Of a stretch of DNA of 27,461 nucleotides, positions 15,604 through 22,349 are shown piece by piece (the stretch's first letter is position 1; each line of letters opens with the position of its first letter). The translations under genes were made by a program, and so were the position numbers. The DNA comes from Cryptobacterium sp. CAG:338 (GTDB lineage: Bacteria > Actinomycetota > Coriobacteriia > Coriobacteriales > Eggerthellaceae), in contig FR896067.1 in assembly GCA_000435475.1 (NCBI GenBank), positions 67,094 through 94,554 of the forward strand. The letters are read 5' to 3'. The notes beneath the pieces are model-generated. The model searched no databases. It was given only the letters and a program-made list of their open reading frames with translations, and had not been told where the DNA came from.

Positions 15604-16326
15604 ATGTGCAAACGTTTTACCCCTCTTAGCCACGATGAGGCTCAGGATATTCTTGATGCTTTTACGGAAGGCAAACCTATTCTCCTGCCGGACAAAGATA
15701 TCAACGATATAAAACACGACGTGTTTCCTGGTAAGACTTCACCGGTGTTTTTGCCTGACGGTAAAGGTGGGTTGATTCTAGTTGAGGCAACTTGGGGGTT
15801 TCCTACCGCTGATGGCAAGAAGCTGATTTTCAATACGCGGCTCGATACTGCTTTGCGTCATCTGGTATCGGGCGAGGGGATGTGGAGCAAGGCTATCGAG
15901 CAAGGCCGATGCCTGGTTCCAACTCGTGCATTTTATGAGAATTGCAAAGCAGACAAGCGTTACAGCGAACGGTCAGATAAGGAACGGTCGGATAAACGGC
16001 AGATGGACAAGCCGCAACAGGCAGGTAAGCTTAATAAGCAGCAGTCGGGCAAGCTTATCAAGCAGCAATATCGGGTTTCGCTTAATGGTGCAAAGGCGTT
16101 CTTCATGGCGGGAGTTTTTCAGGACGGACGGTTTTCAATAGTCACCACAACACCCAACAATACAATGGCTTTAATACACGACCGAATGCCATTGGTTTTA
16201 GGTCCTGGTGAAACGAGCATTTGGCTGGGGCCTAATTTTGCCATGCTTGCCGATAGAAGCAATCTTCGCTTACTTGCTAAACCTGAATCTGATTCGGACG
16301 CTAGCGAAAAAGAGCAGGATGAATAG
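15604..16326 (+). CDS. SRAP (YedK/HMCES-like) DNA-protein crosslink protein with a low-complexity insertion
   Basis: The 240-residue protein belongs to the SRAP family (PF02586), which shields abasic sites in single-stranded DNA by forming a covalent crosslink through Cys2. The conserved set is present: Cys2 (MCKRF; most members have MCGRF), Asn77 (FNTR), RCLVPTRAFYE with Glu112, and HDRMPLVL with His192. An unusual feature is an insertion of about 40 residues (117-155) rich in Lys, Gln, Ser and Arg just before the strand YRVSLNGAKAFFMAGVF. Its DNA consists of short in-frame tandem repeats (15 bp and 24 bp). It probably forms a disordered surface loop. The start has AAGGAG about 7 bases upstream. 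The gene stands alone; no LexA box was recognised. Confidence 0.87.
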   Translation: MCKRFTPLSHDEAQDILDAFTEGKPILLPDKDINDIKHDVFPGKTSPVFLPDGKGGLILVEATWGFPTADGKKLIFNTRLDTALRHLVSGEGMWSKAIEQGRCLVPTRAFYENCKADKRYSERSDKERSDKRQMDKPQQAGKLNKQQSGKLIKQQYRVSLNGAKAFFMAGVFQDGRFSIVTTTPNNTMALIHDRMPLVLGPGETSIWLGPNFAMLADRSNLRLLAKPESDSDASEKEQDE

Positions 16327-16475
16327 ATGACTCTTTACGGGAATAAACTTTTTACGAGACAAGCTTCTCGCAAGGACAAGTAGACAGAAGCGCTCCGCAA
16401 CTATACGCTTTATGCTCTTTATAAGCATTACGTGGGGTAGAATTACCCAATAACAGTTGTGAGAACTGGGGTTTT

Positions 16476-16997
16476 ATGCTTATTCTTCTCGGGTTGCTTG
16501 CTTTAATATTTGCTCACATTACCTATAAAGACGTTAAAGTGCGTCTAGTTTTTAGACGTGATCTCATTGCGTTGGTTTGTCTGCGTATTGTGGCACTCGC
16601 AATAGCTCTTATAGCCGAATATTGCTTTGAGATTGAATCGGTTTTAGGCTTTTCTGTCGATCAGTGGGGGATTCGCTCCTTTGTGCTCTCTGTCGCAATG
16701 GCGTTTATAATTTGCGCTTTTGTCCAGGGTGTTGCTTATATCACGAATCGACTAACTAACAAATATGGCGCAAAAGAAGAGTCGCTTGGCTTGGGAGATG
16801 TAAAGCTGTATGCGCTGTGCAGTTTGTTTTTAAACGTTGAGGGTGGGTTGATTTTCCTGTTTTTATCAGCCATTGTAGGTGCGGTAATGGCGCTGTATTG
16901 CAAGGTGATAAAGAAGCAGAAAACCTTTCCTTTTGCGCCCGCAATCGTCTGGTCCTGCTTTGCGGTGTTGATTGTCGAATCGGCGGGCCTTTTGTAA
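16476..16997 (+). CDS. A24-type prepilin peptidase (TadV/CpaA-like)
   Basis: The 173-residue polytopic membrane protein has the two catalytic Asp motifs of GxGD aspartic proteases: Asp19 in ITYKDVKVRLV, and GLGDVKLY (105-112, Asp108). FPFAPAIV near the C-terminus is also typical. It has five to six hydrophobic segments and lacks the N-terminal methyltransferase domain of PilD, so it is a minimal CpaA/TadV-size enzyme that would cleave prepilin or pseudopilin leaders at the membrane. No pilin, ATPase or secretin-like genes lie nearby, so its substrates must be encoded elsewhere. It ends just before the tRNA-Leu terminator on the opposite strand. Confidence 0.85.
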   Translation: MLILLGLLALIFAHITYKDVKVRLVFRRDLIALVCLRIVALAIALIAEYCFEIESVLGFSVDQWGIRSFVLSVAMAFIICAFVQGVAYITNRLTNKYGAKEESLGLGDVKLYALCSLFLNVEGGLIFLFLSAIVGAVMALYCKVIKKQKTFPFAPAIVWSCFAVLIVESAGLL

Positions 16998-17004
16998 GGG
17001 TGCA

Positions 17005-17036
17005 TTAAAAAACCCTGCCTCAAATGAGACAGGGTT
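17005..17036 (-). terminator. Terminator of tRNA-Leu (also faces the peptidase gene)
   Basis: AACCCTG..CTCA (17011-17022) pairs with TGAG..CAGGGTT (17025-17036), 11 bp with one mismatch and a 2-base loop in this reading. On the minus strand the stem is followed by a run of T (six A at 17007-17012 on the plus strand), so it terminates the tRNA transcript; it may also stop plus-strand transcription from the peptidase gene. Confidence 0.75.
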
Positions 17037-17046
17037 CGAATTCAAC

Positions 17047-17130
17047 TGGTGCCGGAGGCGGGATTTGAACCCGCACGTCTTTCGACAACGGTTTTTGAGA
17101 CCGCCGCGTCTGCCGTTCCGCCACTCCGGC
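17047..17130 (-). tRNA. tRNA-Leu (anticodon CAA)
   Basis: On the minus strand the 84-base gene folds as a class II tRNA. The acceptor is GCCGGAG paired with CTCCGGC, with discriminator A and an encoded CCA end (plus strand 17047-17049). The anticodon loop CTCAAAA (plus 17093-17099) has the CAA anticodon and reads UUG. The long variable arm forms GTC/GAC around GAAA, and the T arm is GCGGG TTCAAAT CCCGC. A terminator follows and a promoter precedes it. Confidence 0.95.
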
Positions 17131-17140
17131 GCAGAAATGA

Positions 17141-17169
17141 ATTATACCTAATTATCACTAAAACGCCAA
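17141..17169 (-). promoter_or_regulatory. Promoter of tRNA-Leu
   Basis: On the minus strand TTGGCG (plus 17164-17169) and a perfect TATAAT (plus 17141-17146) are separated by exactly 17 bases. The -10 ends 10 bases before the first tRNA base. Confidence 0.8.
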
Positions 17170-17234
17170 GAATATTTTGTAAGTAAGCATCTTGACCAAA
17201 TATCCTGGTTGGGAGGTGTCTAACCGCAATGTCC

Positions 17235-17263
17235 TTGCTCGATTGTTTGCTGAGTTTCATAAT
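17235..17263 (+). promoter_or_regulatory. Weak candidate promoter of the aminotransferase/HAD operon
   Basis: TTGCTC (17235-17240) and CATAAT (17258-17263) lie 17 bases apart, 89 bases before the aminotransferase ATG. Only three of six -35 bases match consensus. Confidence 0.3.
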
Positions 17264-17351
17264 ACAAAGCTGTTATCTTTTATGAAAAAGCATATGAGCT
17301 TAAGTTTTTGAAGAAGTTTTGCTTGAGTATTGTGTAGGAGAGGACCCAATC

Positions 17352-18533
17352 ATGATCAACGAAAAAATGTATGGATTAGGTGCTGAACCTTCTGCTATTC
17401 GTGAACTTTTTGCCTACGGTATGGCACGTAAAGCAGAAATTGGCGAAGACAAGGTATTTGACTTCAGTATTGGCAACCCCAGTGTTCCTGCTCCTGAGAA
17501 AGTTGCCCAAACAATGCATGAATTAGCTGATTGGCCTCCTGCAGAGCTTCATGCTTATTCTGCTTCTGTGGGGCTAGAGTCAACTCGTCAAGCAATTGCA
17601 GACAATCTGAATCGTCGTTACGGCACTTCATATGAGCCTCATAATTTCTATATGACTATGGGAGCTGCAGCGTGCCTTTCTTGTTGTATTCATGCAACGG
17701 TTCTTCCGGGCGATGAAGTTATTGTTGTTTCTCCTTATTTTCCTGAATATAGGGTGTGGATTGAACAAGCTCAGGCTGTTTGCGTAGAAGTGCCAGCACG
17801 CAGTGACAATTTCCAAATTGACATCGATGCTATGGAGGCTGCCATTAACGAGCGCACCAAGGCAATTATTATCAATTCTCCTAATAATCCTGTAGGTGCG
17901 GTTTATACACGCGAAACGCTTGAAAATCTTGCTGCACTGCTTCGCAAGAAGCGTTCAGAATTTGGTTCAGAATTGTTCCTTATTTCCGATGAGCCCTATC
18001 GCGAATTAGTCTACGACAATATCGAGGTTCCATGGGTGCCTGCCATCTACGACAACACCCTTGTTTGCTATTCATGGTCAAAGTCGCTTTCTTTGCCGGG
18101 CGATCGCATCGGATATGTGCTGGTTCCTGATGAGGTGCAGGATGCTGAGCGAGTGCAAAAAGCAATTTCTGGCGCTGGTCGTGCTCTGGGATATATCTGT
18201 GCGCCAGTATTCTTCCAGCGTGTTATTGAAAGGTGCGTTGACGAGCCAGTAAACACTGAAGCCTATGCAAAAAATCGTGAATTGTTGACTGCGGGATTGG
18301 ACAAACTGGGCTATCACTACATTGCGCCTGATGGGGCATTTTATTTGTGGATGAAAGCTCTTGAAGAAGACGCGCAGGCGTTTTCCGATCGAGCAAAAGA
18401 ATTCGAATTACTTTTGGTCCCGTCAGACAGTTTTGGTGTTGGCGGATGGGTGCGTGTGAGCTATTGCATTCCTGAAGAGGTAATCCAAAACGCTATGCCC
18501 GCCTTTGAGGCTCTGAAGAAAAGCTATGAATAA
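17352..18533 (+). CDS. Pyridoxal-phosphate aminotransferase, class I/II
   Basis: The 393-residue enzyme is a fold-type I aminotransferase. It shows the NSPNNPVG strand (175-182), SDEPYRELVYD with Asp213 and Tyr216 for PLP contact, and SWSKSLSLPGDRIGYV with the Schiff-base Lys244. The C-terminal VGGWVRVSYC contains the Arg that usually binds the substrate carboxylate. It would transfer an amino group between an amino acid and a 2-oxo acid in the cytosol; aspartate or aromatic substrates are typical, but the specificity is not readable here. The start is the ATG at 17352 with AGGAGAGG about 8 bases upstream; the TTG at 17319 would span this site. The last 8 bases overlap the HAD phosphatase gene, so the two are co-translated. 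Confidence 0.9.
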   Translation: MINEKMYGLGAEPSAIRELFAYGMARKAEIGEDKVFDFSIGNPSVPAPEKVAQTMHELADWPPAELHAYSASVGLESTRQAIADNLNRRYGTSYEPHNFYMTMGAAACLSCCIHATVLPGDEVIVVSPYFPEYRVWIEQAQAVCVEVPARSDNFQIDIDAMEAAINERTKAIIINSPNNPVGAVYTRETLENLAALLRKKRSEFGSELFLISDEPYRELVYDNIEVPWVPAIYDNTLVCYSWSKSLSLPGDRIGYVLVPDEVQDAERVQKAISGAGRALGYICAPVFFQRVIERCVDEPVNTEAYAKNRELLTAGLDKLGYHYIAPDGAFYLWMKALEEDAQAFSDRAKEFELLLVPSDSFGVGGWVRVSYCIPEEVIQNAMPAFEALKKSYE

Positions 18534-19209
18534 AGGAAATAGAATTACCGGTGCCATCTTCGACTGTGATGGCACCTTGCTTGATTCTCTCAATGCTTGG
18601 CAAGGGTTAGAAGGGGAGCTTTCGCAGGCGGTTCGGGTAAAAGTAACTCCTGAAGAGCGTGCTCAGTTTGCGACTTTCACCATTCCTGAAGTCGCTCGCT
18701 ATTTTCATGAGCACTTTGGATTGTTTTCAAATCTTGATGCGGTAATACGTTTTATCGATGATTACATGATGGAATATTACTCGCATCAAGCCCAAGCTCT
18801 TCCTGGTGTGGTTTCCTTTTTGGAAACGTGTGCATCGGCGGACGTGCGCATGTGCGTTGTGTCGTCCAGTGCGCAAAGGTATTTGCAGGCAGGTTTGAAA
18901 AGCGCGGGTATTGCTGACTATTTTTCTCACATTTTTTCGGTTGAGGATATCGATTCAACCAAACGAGAGCCAACTATCTTCGAACATGCGCAAACAGCAT
19001 TAGGTACAGAACGTACAACAACCTGGGGCATTGATGATTCATTGTATGCGCTCGAGACGCTTGGTTTAGCAGAATTCCCGACCATCGGCATAGGCGAAAG
19101 CGGCTCGGAGAAAGCTTTTGCTGAAATCCGAAAAGCAAGCATCTTTGCAGTGAATCGTCTCGACGAGCTGTCGATTCATGAAGGGCGACTTTTTCTTGTC
19201 GCTCAATAA
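18526..19209 (+). CDS. HAD-superfamily hydrolase (beta-phosphoglucomutase/phosphatase subfamily)
   Basis: The 227-residue enzyme has the HAD motifs in order: motif I IFDCDGTLLDS with nucleophile Asp13 and acid/base Asp15, motif II VVSSS, a Lys in STKREPTIF, and motif IV WGIDDSLYAL. A helical C1-type cap lies between motifs I and II (about 20-85). This is the layout of small phosphatases and phosphoglucomutases acting on sugar phosphates and similar metabolites in the cytosol; the substrate is unknown. It overlaps the aminotransferase stop by 8 bases and is likely in the same operon. It is followed by a degenerate tandem repeat and the convergent TetR gene. Confidence 0.9.
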   Translation: MNKGNRITGAIFDCDGTLLDSLNAWQGLEGELSQAVRVKVTPEERAQFATFTIPEVARYFHEHFGLFSNLDAVIRFIDDYMMEYYSHQAQALPGVVSFLETCASADVRMCVVSSSAQRYLQAGLKSAGIADYFSHIFSVEDIDSTKREPTIFEHAQTALGTERTTTWGIDDSLYALETLGLAEFPTIGIGESGSEKAFAEIRKASIFAVNRLDELSIHEGRLFLVAQ

Positions 19210-19232
19210 TTAGATGAGAGCGTTATCTTACC

Positions 19233-19388
19233 GATCGACGGTAGGTGCTTTTGGTTTCATTGATCGACGGCAGACGCAAACTTCGGTTTCCCGACTAATA
19301 ACAGGTGCAAACTTCTGTCTCGCTAATCGGCAGTAGGCGCGCAGCCTTGCCTCGCCGATTGACGGTAAGCACGAACTTCGGTCTCGCC
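19233..19388. repeat. About 32-bp degenerate tandem repeat, 5 copies
   Basis: Units at 19233-19261, 19262-19293, 19294-19324, 19325-19356 and 19357-19388 are 29-32 bp long and share a GATCGACGGTAGGTGC-like start and an AACTTCGGTCTCGCC-like end. Copies are diverged. It fills the gap between the convergent HAD and TetR genes. It is not a CRISPR array: copies are contiguous, with no spacers. Confidence 0.78.
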
Positions 19389-19427
19389 TGTCAGTGTTTC
19401 TTACTAAACTCGCAGGTCACAACCAAA

Positions 19428-20156
19428 TTAATAGCTTGCTTTGACGATCTGCGCATAAAGCCTTCGACCTTCATGGGCTTTTTCGTCAAAGTCGATCGAA
19501 GCGGGAATAAGGGCAGGTATTACCGAAAGGGCACTCATGTGCCCAATATCTTCAGGGGAATGATTATGTGCGGTATAGCCAGAATCAGAGAGCAAGAGCT
19601 CGCCACGTTCTTTAGCATGAAAATGATGCTGGAGGCCCTCATTAATGGACAAGATGGTAACGGCACGCTCGTCGGCGGCGCATTCGCAAAATTCTCCTTC
19701 TTCAATGCCTTTTTCTATAACCGCAAGCAGGGTGTGATAGAACGTTTTATAGCGATCGTAGAAAGACCCAAAGCGTGCAGGTTTTTTTCGGGCGGCACTT
19801 TCTACATCAATGAAATCAAGAGGCAGTTCGCATTTTTGTACGACATCCATCATGATGAGAGCGTAGAGTTGTACGGTACGGCTATCGGTATAAGAAGAAA
19901 GCTCTTCTAAAGTAGGAACGTTTATTGCGGGTTCGGAAATTTCAGCTAAGAGGGCTTCTTTTGAAGGGAAATAATAATACACCGAGGAAGGATCCATATC
20001 GACTCGACGGGCAAGTTCGCTTATGGAAGCCTTGGCATAACCCTTTTCGCGAAACAGGTCAAACGCGATAGAGATAATACTATCGCGTGTAATGGAGTGA
20101 CTATCGTCGGAGTTGCGACGATGCGAGGTTTTTTTGTTGGTGCTCTGTGTGGCCAT
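19428..20156 (-). CDS. TetR-family transcriptional regulator
   Basis: The 242-residue protein begins with a low-complexity basic tail (about 1-24), then a TetR helix-turn-helix (about 25-72): AFDLFREKGYAKASISELAR followed by VDMDPSSVYYYFPSKEALL, which is the family signature. The larger C-terminal helical domain (about 75-242) should bind an unknown ligand and dimerise. It is divergent from ferritin across a 216-base gap, so it may control itself or ferritin, but no clear operator pair is seen apart from an 11-bp palindrome at 20273-20283. The ribosome site is weak: AAGGGA is about 13 bases from this ATG. Confidence 0.9.
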   Translation of the reverse strand: MATQSTNKKTSHRRNSDDSHSITRDSIISIAFDLFREKGYAKASISELARRVDMDPSSVYYYFPSKEALLAEISEPAINVPTLEELSSYTDSRTVQLYALIMMDVVQKCELPLDFIDVESAARKKPARFGSFYDRYKTFYHTLLAVIEKGIEEGEFCECAADERAVTILSINEGLQHHFHAKERGELLLSDSGYTAHNHSPEDIGHMSALSVIPALIPASIDFDEKAHEGRRLYAQIVKASY

Positions 20157-20272
20157 TCTGGTGAGAAATCCCTTCTTTCCCCAGGTAATATCGGTAGTTT
20201 ACCCAAAATTTGACTGGATTAATTGTAACAAGACTTCAATATTTTTGAATTCCGAAACCTATAAAGCTTCAG

Positions 20273-20283
20273 TACTATTAGTA
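20273..20283. promoter_or_regulatory. Candidate operator in the tetR/ferritin gap
   Basis: TACTATTAGTA is a perfect 11-bp dyad (TACTA / TAGTA about a central T), roughly midway in the divergent gap. It resembles a short regulator site but is AT-rich, so chance is possible. No Fur- or DtxR-type iron box was recognised. The rest of 20157-20372 is AT-rich with no other confident signal. Confidence 0.25.
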
Positions 20284-20372
20284 TCAATTTTGAGAAAGAT
20301 ATAAGGAAAGTTTTCTTTGTAGAGAACTCTTCCCTCTTTCGGAAAAGTATCTTCGAGAGAAAGTGGAAAACC

Positions 20373-20882
20373 ATGGACGCAAAAGTGTATGAACTTCTCA
20401 ACGATCAGATTAACAAGGAACTTTATTCTGCTTACCTATATGTTTCCTTCGCCGATTATTACGAGGAGGAGGGTCTTTCAGGTTTCGCAAATTGGTACAT
20501 GATTCAAGCTGCCGAAGAGCGTGATCATGCGCTAAAGATTCGCGACTATTTGCATGACAATGGTTGCAAGGTTGTTCTTGGTGCAATTGCAGCTCCCGAT
20601 AAGACGTTTTCTTCTTATCTCGAACCACTGGAAGCAGGGCTTGAGCACGAGAAGTACGTTACCTCATTGATCAACGATATTTATGCGGCAGCTTATGAAG
20701 TAAAAGACTTCCGTACCATGAAGTTTTTGGATTGGTTTATTGAAGAGCAGGGCGAAGAGGAAACAACCGCTGAAGAAATGGTTACCAAGATGAAGCTTTT
20801 TGGCTCTGATGCTAAGGCTCTTTATGACCTTGACCAGGAATATGCCGGTCGAACCGCAACCCCTGCAACTTCTGCTGAATAA
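20373..20882 (+). CDS. Ferritin (non-haem, FtnA-like)
   Basis: The 169-residue four-helix protein matches bacterial ferritin in length and in the iron-oxidation site: Glu16, Glu49 and His52 (AEERDHALK), Glu93, Gln126 and Glu129 (WFIEEQGEEE). These align one residue before the E. coli FtnA positions 17, 50, 53, 94, 127 and 130. It would assemble into a 24-mer cage, oxidise Fe(II) and store Fe(III) in the cytosol. No haem-binding Met of bacterioferritin was identified. It is divergent from the TetR regulator, and a two-copy 26-bp repeat follows its stop. Confidence 0.92.
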   Translation: MDAKVYELLNDQINKELYSAYLYVSFADYYEEEGLSGFANWYMIQAAEERDHALKIRDYLHDNGCKVVLGAIAAPDKTFSSYLEPLEAGLEHEKYVTSLINDIYAAAYEVKDFRTMKFLDWFIEEQGEEETTAEEMVTKMKLFGSDAKALYDLDQEYAGRTATPATSAE

Positions 20883-20904
20883 AATTAAAAGCCCATTAAA
20901 AGCA

Positions 20905-20956
20905 GAGTATTCGCAACCTGTCTATTGACGGAGTATTTGCAATCTGTCAATTAAGA
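20905..20956. repeat. 26-bp direct tandem duplication after ferritin
   Basis: 20905-20930 and 20931-20956 are two adjacent 26-bp units starting GAGTATTCGCAACCTGTCTA and GAGTATTTGCAATCTGTCAA, identical at most positions. They begin 22 bases after the ferritin stop. Confidence 0.7.
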
Positions 20957-21062
20957 GACAAAAACAGGAATAACGAAGGGATAACGAAGGGCATATCCAA
21001 ATTGGTTTTAAAATAACTGATGTAAATCAGTAAAAGGGAGAAAAACCGAGATAGAGGCAGTT

Positions 21063-21566
21063 ATGGATAACGAAGGCAAAACCGCACCGAAATCCACCGA
21101 AGAAAAGTTAGCTCTTGCAAAAGAGCTCGGTACTATAGTGCAAATCGGTATTGTGGTAGAAGATATGGAGAAAGCTCAGCAGGGTATGCGAACTATCTTT
21201 GGTCTTGAGCCTGATGCGGGTGGAGAATCGCTGTATCAAAACTGCCTCTATCGAACAGACGGTCAGACGGTTGATGCACCAGTAATTTCTGCATTCTATA
21301 ACTTCTTCAATATACAGCTGGAATTTTTACAGCCAGTAGGCGAGGTTAATACTGTTTGGCGCGATTATTTAAATAAAGGACAGTTCGGCTTGCATCATAT
21401 TCGCTTTGATGTAGACGACAATGATCGCATCACTCAATTGATGAGCGAGCGTGGCATTGGGATATGGATGGAAGGCCAGTCGCTCGTCAATCCTAAGGCG
21501 AGATTTACCTATTATGATTCTCTTGATGAATTAGGGTTTGTTGTTGAGGTGGTAACCCGCGCATAA
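21063..21566 (+). CDS. VOC/glyoxalase-fold protein (methylmalonyl-CoA epimerase-like)
   Basis: The 167-residue protein has the two-module vicinal-oxygen-chelate layout: VQIGIVVEDMEKAQQGM (about 26-42), the strand IQLEFLQP (84-91, Glu87), GLHHIRFDVDD (109-119) and LGFVVEVV at the end (Glu162). These match the metal positions of methylmalonyl-CoA epimerase and similar proteins, except that the first metal position, usually His, reads Gln27, as in some other VOC subfamilies. It would bind one divalent metal; the reaction is not determined. The N-terminal 20 residues are a Lys/Glu-rich extension. The last codons before its TAA are the first unit of a 29-bp tandem repeat. Confidence 0.8.
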   Translation: MDNEGKTAPKSTEEKLALAKELGTIVQIGIVVEDMEKAQQGMRTIFGLEPDAGGESLYQNCLYRTDGQTVDAPVISAFYNFFNIQLEFLQPVGEVNTVWRDYLNKGQFGLHHIRFDVDDNDRITQLMSERGIGIWMEGQSLVNPKARFTYYDSLDELGFVVEVVTRA

Positions 21567-21718
21567 AGGTTGCTCTTGCAGTAGCCCATGCAAAAGGTAG
21601 TCCGCTCATAAGGGTCGCTCCTGCAGTAGCCCGTACACAAAGGCAATCTTTGCAGTAACCCGCGTATGAAGATAATCCCTGCATTAGCCTGCACACAAAG
21701 GTAATTCCTGCAGTAATT
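21558..21718. repeat. 29-bp tandem repeat growing out of the VOC stop codon
   Basis: Units lie at 21558-21586, 21587-21602 (truncated, 16 bp), 21603-21631, 21632-21660, 21661-21689 and 21690-21718. Each full unit has a CGCGCATAAAGG-like start and a CTGCAGTAGCC-like end. The first unit contains the last two codons and the TAA of the VOC gene. The period is not a multiple of three. This fills most of the 295-base gap before the convergent PF04020 gene. Confidence 0.85.
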
Positions 21719-21756
21719 CATGTAGAGAAAATCAAATCGAATGGCTTGGTTTTGTT

Positions 21757-21825
21757 TTGGTGATTGACGCCTTATCAGCAACCGCTGTTGTGTTGGTGAT
21801 TGATACCTTATCGGCAACCGCTGTC
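21757..21825. repeat. 36-bp tandem duplication
   Basis: 21757-21792 and 21793-21825 share TTGGTGATTGA..CCTTATC.GCAACCGCTGT, the second copy slightly truncated. It lies just after the 29-bp repeat but has an unrelated unit. Confidence 0.75.
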
Positions 21826-21861
21826 TTACAGATTCGGCTTTTGTCTTTGTTTGGTCTTCGT

Positions 21862-22233
21862 TTAGTCGTTGGCGCCTAAAATGGCATTCATGATTGTGGA
21901 AACTATCGATATGACTATTGCTGCCACGAATCCTGAACCAAATGAGGCAATTTCTAAACCTGCACCAAAAAGTGTATTGCTTATTCCTGCAGCAATGTAG
22001 AGCAATAACGTATTAATTACCAGGTAAAATACACCAAGAGAAATAATGGTAATAGGGAGTCCCATTATTTGCAGAATGGGCTTTATCGTCATATTGAGCA
22101 GCGCAATTACGAGCGCAACAATAAGGATTGATCCCCATGCTGCACCTGCCCCAATTACATTAATTCCAGGAACAAGCCAAGCTGCAACAGCAACTGCAAC
22201 AAAAATAGCTATGGTACGCAGAATGAATTGCAT
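21862..22233 (-). CDS. PF04020-family four-helix membrane protein (annotated as phage holin family)
   Basis: The 123-residue protein has four hydrophobic segments and the pattern of the mycobacterial-type four-TMS family: AAWLVPGINVIG, ALVIALLNMTIKPILQI, and LPITIISLGVFYLVINTLLL. Although databases name it a phage holin family, members are widespread chromosomal genes without phage neighbours, as here; a lytic role is not supported. The ATG at 22233 is chosen because AGAGGAG (plus 22241-22247) lies 7 bases upstream of it; the ATG at 22257 would place that site inside the gene. It is divergent from tilS. Confidence 0.85.
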   Translation of the reverse strand: MQFILRTIAIFVAVAVAAWLVPGINVIGAGAAWGSILIVALVIALLNMTIKPILQIMGLPITIISLGVFYLVINTLLLYIAAGISNTLFGAGLEIASFGSGFVAAIVISIVSTIMNAILGAND

Positions 22234-22349
22234 GGAGAAACTCCTCTTTTTAGGCATTCGTTTACAATAAGTACGCTATCAAAGAACTATTTCTTTTCGC
22301 AACGGTTCCTGAGCAATTGTTGCTAGTTAGTAAAAGAGAGAGGCATTGC

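Noticed and set aside
19233..19388. Possible CRISPR array
   Set aside because: The units are contiguous and diverged, with no unique spacers between conserved repeats and no cas genes in the window.
19305..19910. 201-codon plus-strand open frame
   Set aside because: It is the complement of the TetR gene and tandem repeat; the TetR reading carries a clear HTH signature.
21505..21817. Minus-strand open frames across the 29-bp repeat
   Set aside because: The period is not a multiple of three, and the frames exist only because the repeat lacks stops; no ribosome site or family match.
21862..22233. Phage-derived holin marking a prophage
   Set aside because: PF04020 proteins are common chromosomal membrane proteins and no phage gene lies nearby.
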